Notes: generated by a model from the sequence alone, not told the origin. 64,000 bases of DNA from Micromonospora sp. NBC_01796 (GCF_035917455.1 NZ_CP109078.1:186001-250000), one strand, 5' to 3'. Shown: positions 17,068 through 26,913, counted from the first letter of the stretch. Program-made: numbers and translations.

Positions 17068-19116
17068 TTAGGCAGTGGGGGTGGGGTCGGCGGAGGGGCC
17101 GGTGTTGGTGCGGGAGCGGACCACGTCGACCACGTGGGCGACGGCTTCGGCCAGGGGGATGCCGTTGCGCTGGGAGCCGTCGCGGTAGCGGAAGGAGATT
17201 GAACCCGCCTCGACGTCGGAGTCGCCGGCGATCGCCATGAACGGGATCTTCTGCTGTTGGGCGGTACGGATCTTCTTCTGCATCCGGTCGTCGGAGCTGT
17301 CCACCTCGGCCCGGATGCCCTGGTCACGCAGTGCCTCGACGAAGTCGGCCAGGTAGCCGGAGTGCTCCTCCCGGATCGGGATGCCGACCACCTGCACCGG
17401 CGCCAACCAGGCCGGGAACGCCCCGGCGTAGTGCTCGGTCAGCACCCCGAAGAACCGCTCGATCGAGCCGAAGAGGGCACGGTGGATCATGACCGGGCGC
17501 TGCCGGCTGCCGTCGGAGGCCTGGAACTCCAGACCGAAGCGCTCCGGCAGGTTGAAGTCGACCTGGATGGTGGACATCTGCCAGGTACGGCCGATCGCGT
17601 CCTTCACCTGCACCGAGATCTTCGGGCCGTAGAACGCCGCGCCGCCCGGGTCGGGCACCAGGTCCAGCCCGGACTCCTCGGCCGCCGACCGCAGCGCCTC
17701 GGTGGCCCTCTCCCAGTTCTCGTCGGTGCCGACCGACTTCTCCGGGTTACGGGTGGACAGCTCCAGGTAGAAGTCGTCCAGGCCGTAGTCGCGCAGCAGG
17801 TCGAGCACGAAGCTCAGCAGCGACTTCAGCTCGCCTGCCATCTGCTCGCTCGTGCAGTAGATGTGCGCGTCGTCCTGGGTCATGCCGCGTACCCGGGTGA
17901 GGCCGTGCACCACGCCGGACTTCTCGAACCGGTAGACCGAGCCGAACTCGAACAGCCGCAGCGGCAGTTCGCGGTAGGAGCGACCCCGGGCCCGGTAGAT
18001 CAGGTTGTGGAACGGGCAGTTCATCGGCTTGAGGTAGTAGTCCGCGCCCTCGACCGACATGGGCGGGTACATGCCGTCGGCGTACCACTGGAGGTGGCCG
18101 GAGGTCTCGAACAGGTGGCCCTTGGTGATGTGCGGGGTGTTGACGAACTCGTACCCGGCCCGCTCGTGCCGCTGCCGGGAGTAGTTCTCCATCTCCCGCC
18201 GGATGATCCCGCCCTTGGGGTGGAAGACCGCCAGGCCCGAGCCGATCTCGTCGGGGAAGCTGAACAGGTCGAGGTCCGAGCCGAGCTTGCGGTGGTCGCG
18301 CCGGGCGGCCTCCTCCAACAGCTTCAGGTACGCCTTGAGCGCGTCCCGGGTCGGCCAGGCGGTGCCGTACACCCGCTGGAGCTGCGGGTTCTTCTCCGAC
18401 CCGCGCCAGTACGCGGCGGCGGAGCGCATCAGCTTGAACGCGCCGATCAGCCGGGTGGTGGGCAGGTGCGGTCCACGGCACAGGTCGGACCAGCAGACCT
18501 TGTCGGTGCTGGCGTCGACGTTGTCGTAGATGGTGAGTTCACCGGCACCGACCTCCATCACCTCGCCCGCGTCCAGTCCGGCCCCACCGGCCGAGTCGCC
18601 GGCACCCTTGACCTCGATCAACTCCAGCTTGTACGGCTCGTCGGCCAGCTCCGTACGGGCGGCGTCCAGGGTGTCGAAGCGACGGCGGCGGAACCGCTGC
18701 CCGGACTTGACGATCTCCTGCATCCGCTTCTCGAGCTTCTCGAGGTCCTCGGGCTGGAACGGCTTCGCCACGTCGAAGTCGTAGTAGAACCCGTTCTCGA
18801 TCGGCGGGCCGATGCCGAGCTTCGCCTCCGGGAAGATGTCCTGTACGGCCTGGGCCAGGACGTGCGCGGTGGAGTGGCGCAGCACCTTCAGCCCGTCCGG
18901 GGAGTCCAGGCTGATCGGCTCGACGGCGGTGTCGACCTCGGGTGCCCAGTCGAGGTCACGCAGTTGGCCGGTGCCGTCGTCGGTCACCTCCCGGACGACC
19001 ACGATCGCCTTCGGGCCGGCCGCCGGCAGACCTGCCGCGGCCACCGCGTCGGCCGCCGTGGTCCCGGCCGCGACGACGACCGGGTCAGCCACGACAGGGG
19101 TACGGGATGCGGACAC
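17068..19116 (-). CDS. thrS: Threonine-tRNA ligase
   Basis: The 682-residue cytoplasmic class II synthetase charges tRNA-Thr. Order: an N-terminal TGS-type region, the second additional domain with [11 protein letters not shown] (~78-88), a class II core with [27 protein letters not shown] and [15 protein letters not shown], and a C-terminal anticodon domain (VGIPIREEH). The start is the GTG at 19116, since AAGGAG lies six nt upstream. The TTG at 19131 would place that site inside the gene. Length is normal. It marks the end of the conserved PIM/PLP block. Confidence 0.96.
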   Translation of the reverse strand: MSASRTPVVADPVVVAAGTTAADAVAAAGLPAAGPKAIVVVREVTDDGTGQLRDLDWAPEVDTAVEPISLDSPDGLKVLRHSTAHVLAQAVQDIFPEAKLGIGPPIENGFYYDFDVAKPFQPEDLEKLEKRMQEIVKSGQRFRRRRFDTLDAARTELADEPYKLELIEVKGAGDSAGGAGLDAGEVMEVGAGELTIYDNVDASTDKVCWSDLCRGPHLPTTRLIGAFKLMRSAAAYWRGSEKNPQLQRVYGTAWPTRDALKAYLKLLEEAARRDHRKLGSDLDLFSFPDEIGSGLAVFHPKGGIIRREMENYSRQRHERAGYEFVNTPHITKGHLFETSGHLQWYADGMYPPMSVEGADYYLKPMNCPFHNLIYRARGRSYRELPLRLFEFGSVYRFEKSGVVHGLTRVRGMTQDDAHIYCTSEQMAGELKSLLSFVLDLLRDYGLDDFYLELSTRNPEKSVGTDENWERATEALRSAAEESGLDLVPDPGGAAFYGPKISVQVKDAIGRTWQMSTIQVDFNLPERFGLEFQASDGSRQRPVMIHRALFGSIERFFGVLTEHYAGAFPAWLAPVQVVGIPIREEHSGYLADFVEALRDQGIRAEVDSSDDRMQKKIRTAQQQKIPFMAIAGDSDVEAGSISFRYRDGSQRNGIPLAEAVAHVVDVVRSRTNTGPSADPTPTA

Positions 19117-19230
19117 GGTGTACTCCTTCAATTAAGACATAACGGGCATCGCCCGTGGATCGGCTATCCGATGCTATCGGTCCTGCTTTTACGCCTCCCA
19201 GCGACGCGACTGCGGCGTTAGATTGGCGCG

Positions 19231-20373
19231 GTGGCACCCGCGGACTTAGTCAGCGCGCTCCAGCGCAGGTACGAGACCTTTTTCGCCGCCCAACCGGCAA
19301 TGCCGTTTGCGGTGGCGGACGCCGGCGCGCCGGCACACCTATTCGGCACCGGTGACCCGAAGTTCACCATCACCATCAGCGACCCCCGTGGCGCGAAGGC
19401 ACTGGCCGGGCTCGACCAGTTCGGCGTCGCGGTCGCGTACCTCCAGGGCTGGCTCGACGTCGAGGGTGACCTCGCCGCGGCGCTGCGGATGCGCGGATTC
19501 TTCACCGACTTCCACCCGATCGCCTGGATGGGCCGGTTCCTGCCGGCCCTCGTCCGGGGCCGACGGGAGGACGACCGGCGCTCGATCTCCCACCACTACG
19601 ACGAGGATTCCGCGTTTTTCCTCACCTTCCTCGACACCCGGCACCGGTGTTACACCGAGGGTGTCTTCGCCTCGGACGACGAGCCGCTCGAGGACGCGAT
19701 GACCCGGAAGATGGACCTCGCGATCGAGGCGATCGGGGTCGGCCCCGGCGACCACGTCCTGGAGGTCGGCGGCGGCTGGGGCGCGTTCTCCGAACACGCC
19801 GCCCGGCGCGGGATCAACGTCACCACCACCACGCTGGCCAAGGAGTCGGAGCGGTACCTGGTCGACCTGTTCAACCGCGAGCAACTGCCGGTACGGGTCG
19901 TCCGCGAGCACATCTTCAACTACTCCCCCCACCAGCGCTTCGACGCGATCGTCAACATGGGCGTCACCGAGCACCTGCCCGACTACCGCACCACCCTGCG
20001 CAAGTACGCCGAGCTGCTCAAGCCGGGCGGGCGGGTCTACCTGGACGCGCTGGCGATGCGGCGCAAGCACGCCGCGTCGACCTTCCTCAAGCGCTACATC
20101 TACCCCGGCGCGTCGGCCCCGCTGCTGCTGCACCAGTACCTGCGGCACGTCGCCCGGTCGCCGTTCGAGCTACTGAGCGTGACCGACGACCGGCACAACT
20201 ACTACCTGACCTGCCGGGAGTGGGCCAGCCGGCTGGACGACGCCCGGGACGAGATCGTGAACAACTGGGGTGAGCCGCTCTACCGCCGGTTCCGGCTCTT
20301 CCTGTGGGGATCGGCCGCCGGCTTCGACACCGGCATGGTCCAGGCCTACCGCTGGGTCCTCCGCCTGCCCTGA
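19231..20373 (+). CDS. Cyclopropane-fatty-acyl-phospholipid synthase family methyltransferase
   Basis: The 380-residue protein has the family layout: an N-terminal lipid-binding region (~30-130), HHYDEDSAFFLTFLD and CYTEGVF before the SAM site, then the SAM loop VLEVGGGWGAFSEHAARRG (~170-188) and IVNMGVTEHLPDY. Family members add methylene or methyl groups to membrane lipid acyl chains from SAM. The exact product (cyclopropane or methyl-branched) is not readable. The start is a GTG. It is divergent from thrS by 114 nt and convergent with the hydrolase at 20423. Confidence 0.88.
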   Translation: MAPADLVSALQRRYETFFAAQPAMPFAVADAGAPAHLFGTGDPKFTITISDPRGAKALAGLDQFGVAVAYLQGWLDVEGDLAAALRMRGFFTDFHPIAWMGRFLPALVRGRREDDRRSISHHYDEDSAFFLTFLDTRHRCYTEGVFASDDEPLEDAMTRKMDLAIEAIGVGPGDHVLEVGGGWGAFSEHAARRGINVTTTTLAKESERYLVDLFNREQLPVRVVREHIFNYSPHQRFDAIVNMGVTEHLPDYRTTLRKYAELLKPGGRVYLDALAMRRKHAASTFLKRYIYPGASAPLLLHQYLRHVARSPFELLSVTDDRHNYYLTCREWASRLDDARDEIVNNWGEPLYRRFRLFLWGSAAGFDTGMVQAYRWVLRLP

Positions 20374-20422
20374 CCGCTCTCTCGCCGCCTTCCCCGAGTG
20401 GTACGCCACCGGACGGCGGCGG

Positions 20423-21340
20423 TCAGGGTAGCCAGGCGGGCAGCGGTTCGCGGGCGGCGAGCCAGTCGGCCGGCACGCCGCCCGGCACGCCCACCCCGGT
20501 GTACGTGGCGACGATGCCGCCGACTATCGCCGCCGTGGTGTCCACGTCGCCACCGGCGTCCACGCAGGCACGGATCGCCGTCGGGTAGTCGTCGAGGTAC
20601 CTGGCCGCCACCCAGACGGAGAACGGGACGGTGTCCGCGGCGCTGATCCGGCTCCCGTTGCCCAGTTCGTCGGCGACCTCCACCACCGGACGGTCACCGA
20701 CCGTGATCGCCCGCTGGATGCCGCGCCACACTCGACCGGCGGGGTCGAGCGGACCAGCCACCGCGGCGAGGAACCGGTCCGGCTCCGGCCGGTACCCGGT
20801 GAGCCGGGCACGGGCGGCCTGCGCGGCGGCCACCGCCACCGCCACCGCACCGGCGATCCCCTCCGGGTGCGCGTGGGTCACCTCGGCCGAGGCCGTCGCC
20901 TGCGCCACCGCCCGACCGGTCGAGTCACCGAAGTACGCACCGCACGGGGCGACCCGCATCGCCGCCCCGTTGCCGTACGAGCCCTGGCCGTCGAAGGCGG
21001 ACACGGCGGCGACCGGCCACGGCGTACCGGCACGGATGAGTTCGAGCAGTTCGACCGCGCCGGCACCGTAGCGCCGACCGGGGTCGTACCGGGCCGCGAA
21101 GGACTCGGCGAGTTCGTCCCGGTCGATCGTTCCGCGCCGGGCCAGGACGGCAAGAACCGAGCAGGCCATCTCCGTGTCGTCGCTCCACACCCACGGACTC
21201 TCCGGCGGGGTGTCGCGCCAGGGCGACACGCCGGAGCCGGGAACGAAGAACTGCGCGCCGAGGGCGTCGCCCACCGACAGACCGGCCAGACTGTCCCTAG
21301 CCAGGGCAAGTCGCGCGTCATCGACAAGTACGAAGGACAT
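20423..21340 (-). CDS. ADP-ribosylglycohydrolase
   Basis: The 305-residue protein is of the ADP-ribosylglycohydrolase (DraG/ARH) fold. It has the expected metal ligands: GLSVGDALGAQ near the N-terminus, WSDDTEMA (~60), GSYGNGAAMRVAP, ATASAEVTHAHPEG and the C-terminal DAGGDVDTTAAIVGG. It removes ADP-ribose from proteins or small molecules in the cytoplasm. The substrate is unknown and no ADP-ribosyltransferase lies nearby. The ATG at 21340 is preferred over an upstream ATG at 21379 whose extension is atypical. Confidence 0.9.
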   Translation of the reverse strand: MSFVLVDDARLALARDSLAGLSVGDALGAQFFVPGSGVSPWRDTPPESPWVWSDDTEMACSVLAVLARRGTIDRDELAESFAARYDPGRRYGAGAVELLELIRAGTPWPVAAVSAFDGQGSYGNGAAMRVAPCGAYFGDSTGRAVAQATASAEVTHAHPEGIAGAVAVAVAAAQAARARLTGYRPEPDRFLAAVAGPLDPAGRVWRGIQRAITVGDRPVVEVADELGNGSRISAADTVPFSVWVAARYLDDYPTAIRACVDAGGDVDTTAAIVGGIVATYTGVGVPGGVPADWLAAREPLPAWLP

Positions 21341-21414
21341 GGTACGGGGAGCATGCCGGCAAAAGGCACGTGGGCGCAATCCGCCGCACTTGCCAGGGGC
21401 AGTACGGTGCTCAC

Positions 21415-22104
21415 GTGGCCACGGTGCTCCTGGTCGAGGATGACCACGTCGTGCGCGGCGCGATGCTGCGCTCCCTGGCCGATCGTGGGCACGCGGTGCA
21501 CGCGGTCGGTACGGCTCTCGACGCCCTGCGTCGGGTGGCCGCCGAAACCCCCGACCTGGTGGTGCTGGATCTCGGACTACCCGACCTGGACGGGGCGGAC
21601 GCGTTACGGATGCTGCGCGGCATCACCGACGTGCCGATCATCATCGCGACCGCCCGCGACGACGAGCAGTCGGTCGTCCGGCTGCTCCGGGCCGGGGCGG
21701 ACGACTACATGGTCAAGCCGTTCACCGGCGCGCACCTGGACGCCCGGATAACCACCGTGCTGCGCCGGGCCGGCCGGGCGAGCCGTACGGTGGCGCCCGC
21801 GGTCCACGAGGTCGGTGGCCTGCGGGTCGACGTGGGTGAACGCAGTGCACTGCTGGACGGCGTGCCACTCGCGCTGACCCGGAAGGAATTTGACGTGCTG
21901 GCCTATCTCGCGGCACGACCGGGCCGGGTAGTGTCCCGCCGGGAACTGTTGGAGGAGGTATGGCGGCAGCCATCGGTCGGCGAGGATCAGACAATCGACG
22001 TACATCTGTACTGGCTTCGTCGCAAACTGGGCGAGTCCGCAGCGAAACCCCGCTACCTGCGCACCGTGCGGGGGGTCGGGTTCCGGTTGGTGGCACCGGA
22101 CTGA
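21415..22104 (+). CDS. OmpR/PhoB-type response regulator
   Basis: The 229-residue protein has a receiver domain (1-~115) with phospho-acceptor Asp in VVLDLGLPD (~51), Thr in IIATARDD and Lys in VKPF (~100). A winged-helix DNA-binding domain (~130-228) follows, with LTRKEFDVLAYLA and TVRGVGFRL. It forms a pair with the kinase that begins immediately after its stop. Start: GTG 21415, the point where receiver homology begins. No strong ribosome site is visible, so a leaderless or weak start is possible. Confidence 0.93.
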   Translation: MATVLLVEDDHVVRGAMLRSLADRGHAVHAVGTALDALRRVAAETPDLVVLDLGLPDLDGADALRMLRGITDVPIIIATARDDEQSVVRLLRAGADDYMVKPFTGAHLDARITTVLRRAGRASRTVAPAVHEVGGLRVDVGERSALLDGVPLALTRKEFDVLAYLAARPGRVVSRRELLEEVWRQPSVGEDQTIDVHLYWLRRKLGESAAKPRYLRTVRGVGFRLVAPD

Positions 22105-22106
22105 GG

Positions 22107-23525
22107 TTGGCGCTGGCCTACCTCGGGGCCGGCATGACCTCGATCGTCGCTCTCGCCTTCCTCATCCCGCTCGGCCTGTCGTTGCAGCAGGAGGCGCGGG
22201 AGCACGCGCTCGCCGACGCCGGGCGGCACGCCGCGGTGGTCGTCGGGGCGCTGGCCGCAGGGGCCGATCCGACGCTGCTCACCCAGGTGATCGGGCAGTT
22301 CGCCGACGGTCCGGCCGACCGGCCGGTGGTGCACGGTCTGGAGACCGGTGGCACCCCACGGGCCAGTGAGGACGACGTCGACCGGGCCCGCGCCAGCGGT
22401 GAGCTGGTCATCGCCGACGTGGACGGCGGGGTGGTCCGGCTGGAACCGGTGTCGCTCGGCGACCGGGTCGCGGTGGTCGAGGTCTTCATCCCCTCCTCCG
22501 CCCTGGAGCCGGGGGCCGGTGGTCGGTGGCTCACGCTGATCGCCATCGCGATCGGGCTGGTGGTGGTCTCGGTGATCGTGGTGGACCGGCTCGCCGGCCG
22601 GGCGGTCGCGTCCGCCCGGGGACTGGTGCAGGCCGCGCTCGCGGTCGGCGACGGCGACCTCGACCTGCGGATCGAACCGAGCGGCCCGCGCGAGCTGGCC
22701 GAGGCCGGGTACGCCTTCAACCGGATGGCGGACCGTCTGGTCACCTCCCGGACCGACGAGCGCGAGTTGGTCGCCGACCTGTCGCACCGGTTGCGTACGC
22801 CGCTGACCGTGCTGCGGCTCGACGCCGACGCGCTCGACTCCGACGACACGAGCGTGGGGTCGTTCAGCGAGGCGGAACTCGACCGGCGCCGGACGATCCG
22901 ACGGATCCGGCAGGCGATCGTCACCCTGGAGGGTGAGATCGACGTGCTGATCAACACGACCCGCAAGACGGTCGTGCAGGAGACCGAACCGGGCATGTGC
23001 GACGTCAGCGAGGTGGTCCGGGACCGGATGGTGTTCTGGGCCGCGCTCGCCGGTGACCAGAACCGGCCGCACCGGATCAGCGGCGCCCAGCTGCGCATTC
23101 CCGTGCCGGTGCCGCGGGCCGAGCTGGCCGCGGCGTTGGACGCGGTGCTCGGCAACGTGTTCCGTTACACCCCGCAGGGCACGGCCTTCGAGGTCGCGGT
23201 GTCCCGACGGGACGGTTACATAGCGGTCCGGGTCGACGACGCCGGGCCGGGCATCGCCAACCCCGACCGGGCCCTGCGCCGGGGCGCCAGCGACCGGGGT
23301 TCCACCGGCCTGGGGCTGGACATCGCCCGGCGGGTGGCGTTGCAGGCGAACGGCTCGGTCAGCATCGACCGGGCCCGGCTCGGTGGGGCCAGCGTCGTGA
23401 TGCTGCTCACCGATCCCGAGGCGACGCCACGTCAGGTCAGCCGGTTCGGGCTGGTCGGCCGGTTGGCCCGGGAACGCGACGGCAAGGGCCGCCGCCAGGC
23501 AAAATCCGGCGGTACGGAGAACTGA
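22107..23525 (+). CDS. Sensor histidine kinase
   Basis: The protein is about 472 residues. The membrane helix at ~1-25 and second helix at ~140-162 enclose a ~110-residue extracytoplasmic sensor with no recognised fold. A HAMP region (AGRAVASARGLVQAAL) follows, then the H-box LVADLSHRLRTPLTVL (His ~227), the N-box VLGNVFRYTP (~350), DDAGPGI and GSTGLGLDIA. It is membrane-bound and autophosphorylates for the preceding regulator. The start is uncertain: TTG 22107 follows the regulator stop by two nt, and ATG 22134 and overlapping upstream starts are alternatives. Confidence 0.9.
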   Translation: MALAYLGAGMTSIVALAFLIPLGLSLQQEAREHALADAGRHAAVVVGALAAGADPTLLTQVIGQFADGPADRPVVHGLETGGTPRASEDDVDRARASGELVIADVDGGVVRLEPVSLGDRVAVVEVFIPSSALEPGAGGRWLTLIAIAIGLVVVSVIVVDRLAGRAVASARGLVQAALAVGDGDLDLRIEPSGPRELAEAGYAFNRMADRLVTSRTDERELVADLSHRLRTPLTVLRLDADALDSDDTSVGSFSEAELDRRRTIRRIRQAIVTLEGEIDVLINTTRKTVVQETEPGMCDVSEVVRDRMVFWAALAGDQNRPHRISGAQLRIPVPVPRAELAAALDAVLGNVFRYTPQGTAFEVAVSRRDGYIAVRVDDAGPGIANPDRALRRGASDRGSTGLGLDIARRVALQANGSVSIDRARLGGASVVMLLTDPEATPRQVSRFGLVGRLARERDGKGRRQAKSGGTEN

Positions 23526-23593
23526 GGCCGCCGGTTGCCCGTACCGGGCGCCGCCGAGTCACCTTCACCCCGCCGTCCACTGTCCACCGGTTT

Positions 23594-23632
23594 CCGGATG
23601 CCGACCCTCCACTGTGGAGGGCTGGTGTCCGG
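23594..23632 (+). terminator. Terminator-like hairpin after the two-component operon
   Basis: CCCTCCAC and GTGGAGGG (23605-23621) pair perfectly with a single-base loop, and outer CCGGA/TCCGG (23594-23598, 23628-23632) can extend the stem. It lies about 70 nt beyond the kinase stop. An AT-richer stretch follows at 23640-23700. The rest of 23526-23995 contains no convincing gene. Confidence 0.5.
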
Positions 23633-23843
23633 TGCCTTACCGGAAATCAGTAAGAAATCTTCAAGTTCAGCTTAGGTCTGGATTAACCGCGCAGTACACG
23701 GTGGCGGGCGCTGGCAGGATTGGCACCGATCCCATCCAGTTCCGCCGGACCATCACTTTCCCCACGCGGTCCGGCGGGAAATCGTGCGCGCGGCGGGACT
23801 CGGTCCCCCACACCCGTCCCGTCGCGCGCGCCAGCTCGGCGAC

Positions 23844-23890
23844 GCCACGGCGCCGCCCGACCACCCCTCGGTCGGGCCCGGCGCCGTGGC
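23844..23890 (-). terminator. Hairpin downstream of add
   Basis: Arms 23844-23862 and 23870-23890 form a 19-bp stem with a 2-nt bulge (CC at 23877-23878) and a 7-nt loop. It is very GC-rich (GCCACGGCGCCG outer arm). It lies about 106 nt past the deaminase stop on the minus strand and is the likely end of the tam-add transcript. Confidence 0.6.
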
Positions 23891-23995
23891 CTCCGCCCAC
23901 GAACGCTGGCCCGGTGCGGCCGCCCGCAGCACCCCGCGCCGGGCCAGCCCCTTTTCCTCGTCCGACATTCCCGGAGCGGGGCGGGTACGGTCGGG

Positions 23996-25021
23996 TCAGG
24001 CGCCGCTGGTGGCGAGGTAACCGTCGATCTCGGTGATGATGCGCTGCTGCTCCGGCGCCGGCAGGAAGGACGCGGTGACCGCGTTGCGGGCCAGCGCGGC
24101 CACCCCGTCCGGGCCGAGGTCGAGCAGGTTGGCCGCGACGGCGTACTCCTGCTCCAGGGTGGTGCCGAACATCGGCGGGTCGTCGGAGTTGACGGTGACC
24201 AGCACCCCGGCCGCGACCAGCGCGGGCAGCGGGTGCTCCTCGATGACCCGGACAGCGCGGGTACGTACGTTCGACGTCGGGCAGACCTCCAGCGCGATCT
24301 GCCGCTGCGCCAGGTACTCCAGCAGTTGCGGGTCCCGGGCGGCGGAGATGCCGTGCCCGATCCGCTCGGCGCCCAGCTCCCGCAGGGCGTCCCAGATCGT
24401 CTCCGGGCCGGTGGTCTCGCCGGCGTGCGGGACCGAGCGGAGTCCGGCCGCCCGCGCCTGGTCGAAGTACGGCTTGAACTGCGGCCGGGGCACCCCGACC
24501 TCCGGCCCGCCGAGGCCGAAGCTGACCAGCCCGTCCGGGCGCTCGTCCAGGGCGATCCGGAGGGTCTCCTCGGCGGCCGGCAGTCCGGCCTCGCCGGGGA
24601 TGTCGAAGCACCAGCGCAGCTCGATCCCGAGTTCGGCGGCGGCGGCCTTGCGGGCGTCCTCGATCGCCTCACAGAACGCCGGTGCCGGGATCCCCCGCTT
24701 CACGTGCGAGTACGGGGTGATGGTCAGCTCGGCGTACCGGACCTCCTGGCGGGCCAGCTCACGGGCCACCTCGAAGGTCAGGATCCGTACGTCGTCGGGG
24801 TCCCGGATCAGGTCGACCACGCTCAGGTAGACCTCGATGAAGTGGCCGAAGTCGCGGAAGGCGAAGTAGTCGGCGAGCGCGGCCGGGTCGGCGGGCACCG
24901 GGGTACGCCCCTCGTGCCGGGCCGCCAGTTCGGCCACGATCCGCGGTGATGCGGAACCGACGTGGTGTACGTGCAGTTCCACCTTGGGTAGTCCGGCGAT
25001 GAAGGCCGACAGGTCGGTCAC
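23996..25021 (-). CDS. Adenosine deaminase family protein
   Basis: The 341-residue metal-dependent deaminase has zinc ligands HVHH (~18), HAGETTG (~196) and NSDDPPMFG (~280), with the proton-shuttle Glu in HAGE. The family converts adenosine to inosine. Some actinobacterial members instead deaminate 6-aminodeoxyfutalosine in menaquinone synthesis, and the opening PKVELHVHHVGSASPR is reminiscent of those, but this is only suggestive. The start GTG overlaps the tam stop by 4 nt, so the two are translationally coupled. Confidence 0.85.
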   Translation of the reverse strand: MTDLSAFIAGLPKVELHVHHVGSASPRIVAELAARHEGRTPVPADPAALADYFAFRDFGHFIEVYLSVVDLIRDPDDVRILTFEVARELARQEVRYAELTITPYSHVKRGIPAPAFCEAIEDARKAAAAELGIELRWCFDIPGEAGLPAAEETLRIALDERPDGLVSFGLGGPEVGVPRPQFKPYFDQARAAGLRSVPHAGETTGPETIWDALRELGAERIGHGISAARDPQLLEYLAQRQIALEVCPTSNVRTRAVRVIEEHPLPALVAAGVLVTVNSDDPPMFGTTLEQEYAVAANLLDLGPDGVAALARNAVTASFLPAPEQQRIITEIDGYLATSGA

Positions 25022-25842
25022 GGGTTCTTCCTAACTGCGGGTGGTGCGCCGGTCACGGCGTGGGCGCCGGTCCGGGCGACGAAGAAGTGGCGATGGAACG
25101 GGAAGTACACCAGACCGTCCCGGACCGGGTACGCCTCGGCGAGTCGCCGGTTGAGCGCGGCTCGGAAGTCGGCCCACGCGGTGGTGTCGCCGCCGAGGCT
25201 GGCCCGGACCGGTCGCAGCGCGGTCCCCTCCATCCAGCTCAACACCGGATGGTCGACCACGTCACGGGCGGGCAGGAGGTGCACGTAGGTAGTTTCCCAG
25301 GCGTCCACCGCGCACCCCGCGCCGGTCAGCAGGGTGGCGTACCCGACCGCGTCGAGCACCGGTGCCGACCGGAGCAGGTCGCGCATCTGCTCGCTCCAGC
25401 GCGGGTCTGCGGCGACGGCCCGCAGGGCCCGGTGCGAGGCCGCGTCGAAGTTGCCCGGCACCTGGACGGCGAGCCACGATCCGGCCGGCAACTCCCCGGC
25501 CCAGCGGCGCAGCAGTGCCTCGTGCCCCGGCACCCACTGCAGTACGGCGTTGGAGACCACCACGTCGACCGTCGGGTCCGGGACCCAGTCGCGTACGTCG
25601 GCGACCGCGAAGTCGGCGCCGGAGCCCAGCCCGAGCGCCTTGTCGATCATCTCGGGCGAGGAGTCGAACCCGCTGATCCGGGCCTGTGGCCAGCGCTCCC
25701 GCAGGGTCACGGTGAGGTTGCCGGGGCCGCAGCCGAGGTCGACCACGGTCCTCGGCCGGTCCGCGGGCACCCGGGCGACCAGGTCGTGGAACGGGCGGGA
25801 GCGTTCGTCGCCGTACCGCAGGTAGGTGTTCGGGTCCCACAT
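25018..25842 (-). CDS. tam: Trans-aconitate 2-methyltransferase-like SAM methyltransferase
   Basis: The 274-residue class I methyltransferase opens MWDPNTYLRYGDERSRPF, the Tam family signature. It has the SAM loop VVDLGCGPGNLT, the acidic residue in ISGFDSSPEM, VVVSNAVLQWVP and a C-terminal FPFHRHFFVA. Tam esterifies trans-aconitate, which otherwise inhibits aconitase. The second of two adjacent ATGs (25842) is taken because GGAGG lies six nt upstream. It is divergent from the aldo/keto reductase and coupled to the deaminase by a GTGA overlap. Any functional link between the two is unknown. Confidence 0.88.
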   Translation of the reverse strand: MWDPNTYLRYGDERSRPFHDLVARVPADRPRTVVDLGCGPGNLTVTLRERWPQARISGFDSSPEMIDKALGLGSGADFAVADVRDWVPDPTVDVVVSNAVLQWVPGHEALLRRWAGELPAGSWLAVQVPGNFDAASHRALRAVAADPRWSEQMRDLLRSAPVLDAVGYATLLTGAGCAVDAWETTYVHLLPARDVVDHPVLSWMEGTALRPVRASLGGDTTAWADFRAALNRRLAEAYPVRDGLVYFPFHRHFFVARTGAHAVTGAPPAVRKNP

Positions 25843-25929
25843 CATCGGCCTCCAAACCGTACGTACGTCTTGTTGAAGAATAGGGGCAGGACGCCGTCCC
25901 GTCAGCCCCGGGGGTCTAGGCTCCCGTTC

Positions 25930-26913
25930 GTGGAAAAGCGCAGCTTCCCCCGATTGGGGCGTGAGGTCGGTGTGGTCGGGCTCGGCGCCTGGCAACTCGG
26001 CGCGGACTGGGGCACGGTCGGCGAGGACGAGGCCCTCGAGATCCTTGCCACGGCCGTCGAGGCCGGGGTCACCTTCCTGGACACCGCCGACGTGTACGGC
26101 GACGGCCGCAGCGAGCAGCTCATCGGCCGGTTCCTGCGGGAGCGCCCGAACTCCGGGCTGACCGTGGCGACCAAGATGGGCCGGCGGGTGCCGCAGGTCC
26201 CCGAGGCATACACCCTGGACAACTTCCGGGCCTGGACCGACCGGTCCCGGACCAACCTCGGCGTCGACCGGCTCGACCTGGTGCAGTTGCACTGCCCGCC
26301 GACGCCGGTCTTCCGGGACGACCGGGTCTACGACGCCCTCGACACCCTGGTCGAGGAGAAGCGCATCGCCGCGTACGGGGTGAGCGTGGAGACCGTCGAA
26401 GAGGCCCTGGCGGCGATCTCCCGGCCCGGAACCGCCAGCGTCCAGATCATCCTCAACGCGTTCCGGCTCAAGCCCCTGGAGCGGGTCCTGCCCGCCGCGG
26501 CGCAGGCCGGGGTCGGCATCATCGCCCGGGTACCGCTGGCCAGTGGCCTGCTCTCCGGCCGGTACGACGAGCACACCAGCTTCGGCGCCGACGACCACCG
26601 CAACTACAACCGGCAGGGCCAGGCGTTCGACGTCGGCGAGACCTTCTCCGGAGTCGACTTCACCGTCGGCCTGGACGCCGTCGCGCGCCTGCGGCCACTG
26701 GTCCCGTCCGGGGCGACGATGGCCCAGTTCGCGCTCCGGTGGGTCATCGACCAGCCGGGTGTCACCGTGGTCATCCCGGGTGCTCGCAATCCCGGACAGG
26801 CCCGGGGCAACGTCGCCGCGGCCGACCTGGCACCCCTGCCTGCGGAGACGCTGGCCGGCGTCAACGCCGTCTACGACGAGCTGATCCGCCCGCAGGTGCA
26901 CAACCGCTGGTAG
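25930..26913 (+). CDS. Aldo/keto reductase
   Basis: The 327-residue (beta/alpha)8 NADPH-dependent oxidoreductase has the catalytic tetrad: Asp and Tyr in DTADVYGDG (~52-58), Lys in VATKMGRR (~83) and His in QLHCPP (~123). The cofactor loop IPGARNPGQARGN lies near the C-terminus. Substrate is unknown. The start is GTG 25930, where homology begins (EKRSFPRLGREVGVVGLG). It is divergent from tam across 87 nt and is followed by a strong shared terminator. Confidence 0.9.
   Translation: MEKRSFPRLGREVGVVGLGAWQLGADWGTVGEDEALEILATAVEAGVTFLDTADVYGDGRSEQLIGRFLRERPNSGLTVATKMGRRVPQVPEAYTLDNFRAWTDRSRTNLGVDRLDLVQLHCPPTPVFRDDRVYDALDTLVEEKRIAAYGVSVETVEEALAAISRPGTASVQIILNAFRLKPLERVLPAAAQAGVGIIARVPLASGLLSGRYDEHTSFGADDHRNYNRQGQAFDVGETFSGVDFTVGLDAVARLRPLVPSGATMAQFALRWVIDQPGVTVVIPGARNPGQARGNVAAADLAPLPAETLAGVNAVYDELIRPQVHNRW

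Noticed and set aside
17257-19221. Long open frame (654 codons) antisense to thrS
   Set aside because: Same GC-skew effect; the sense strand encodes a complete threonyl-tRNA synthetase.
20368-20428. 10-bp inverted repeat across two convergent stop codons
   Set aside because: The 41-nt loop and its coincidence with two symmetric stop contexts make it a weak terminator candidate. It could be chance.
23753-23968. Minus-strand 71-codon frame beginning MSDEEKGLARRG
   Set aside because: It spans the GC-rich terminator hairpin after add, has no ribosome site and loses protein-like composition after about 12 residues.
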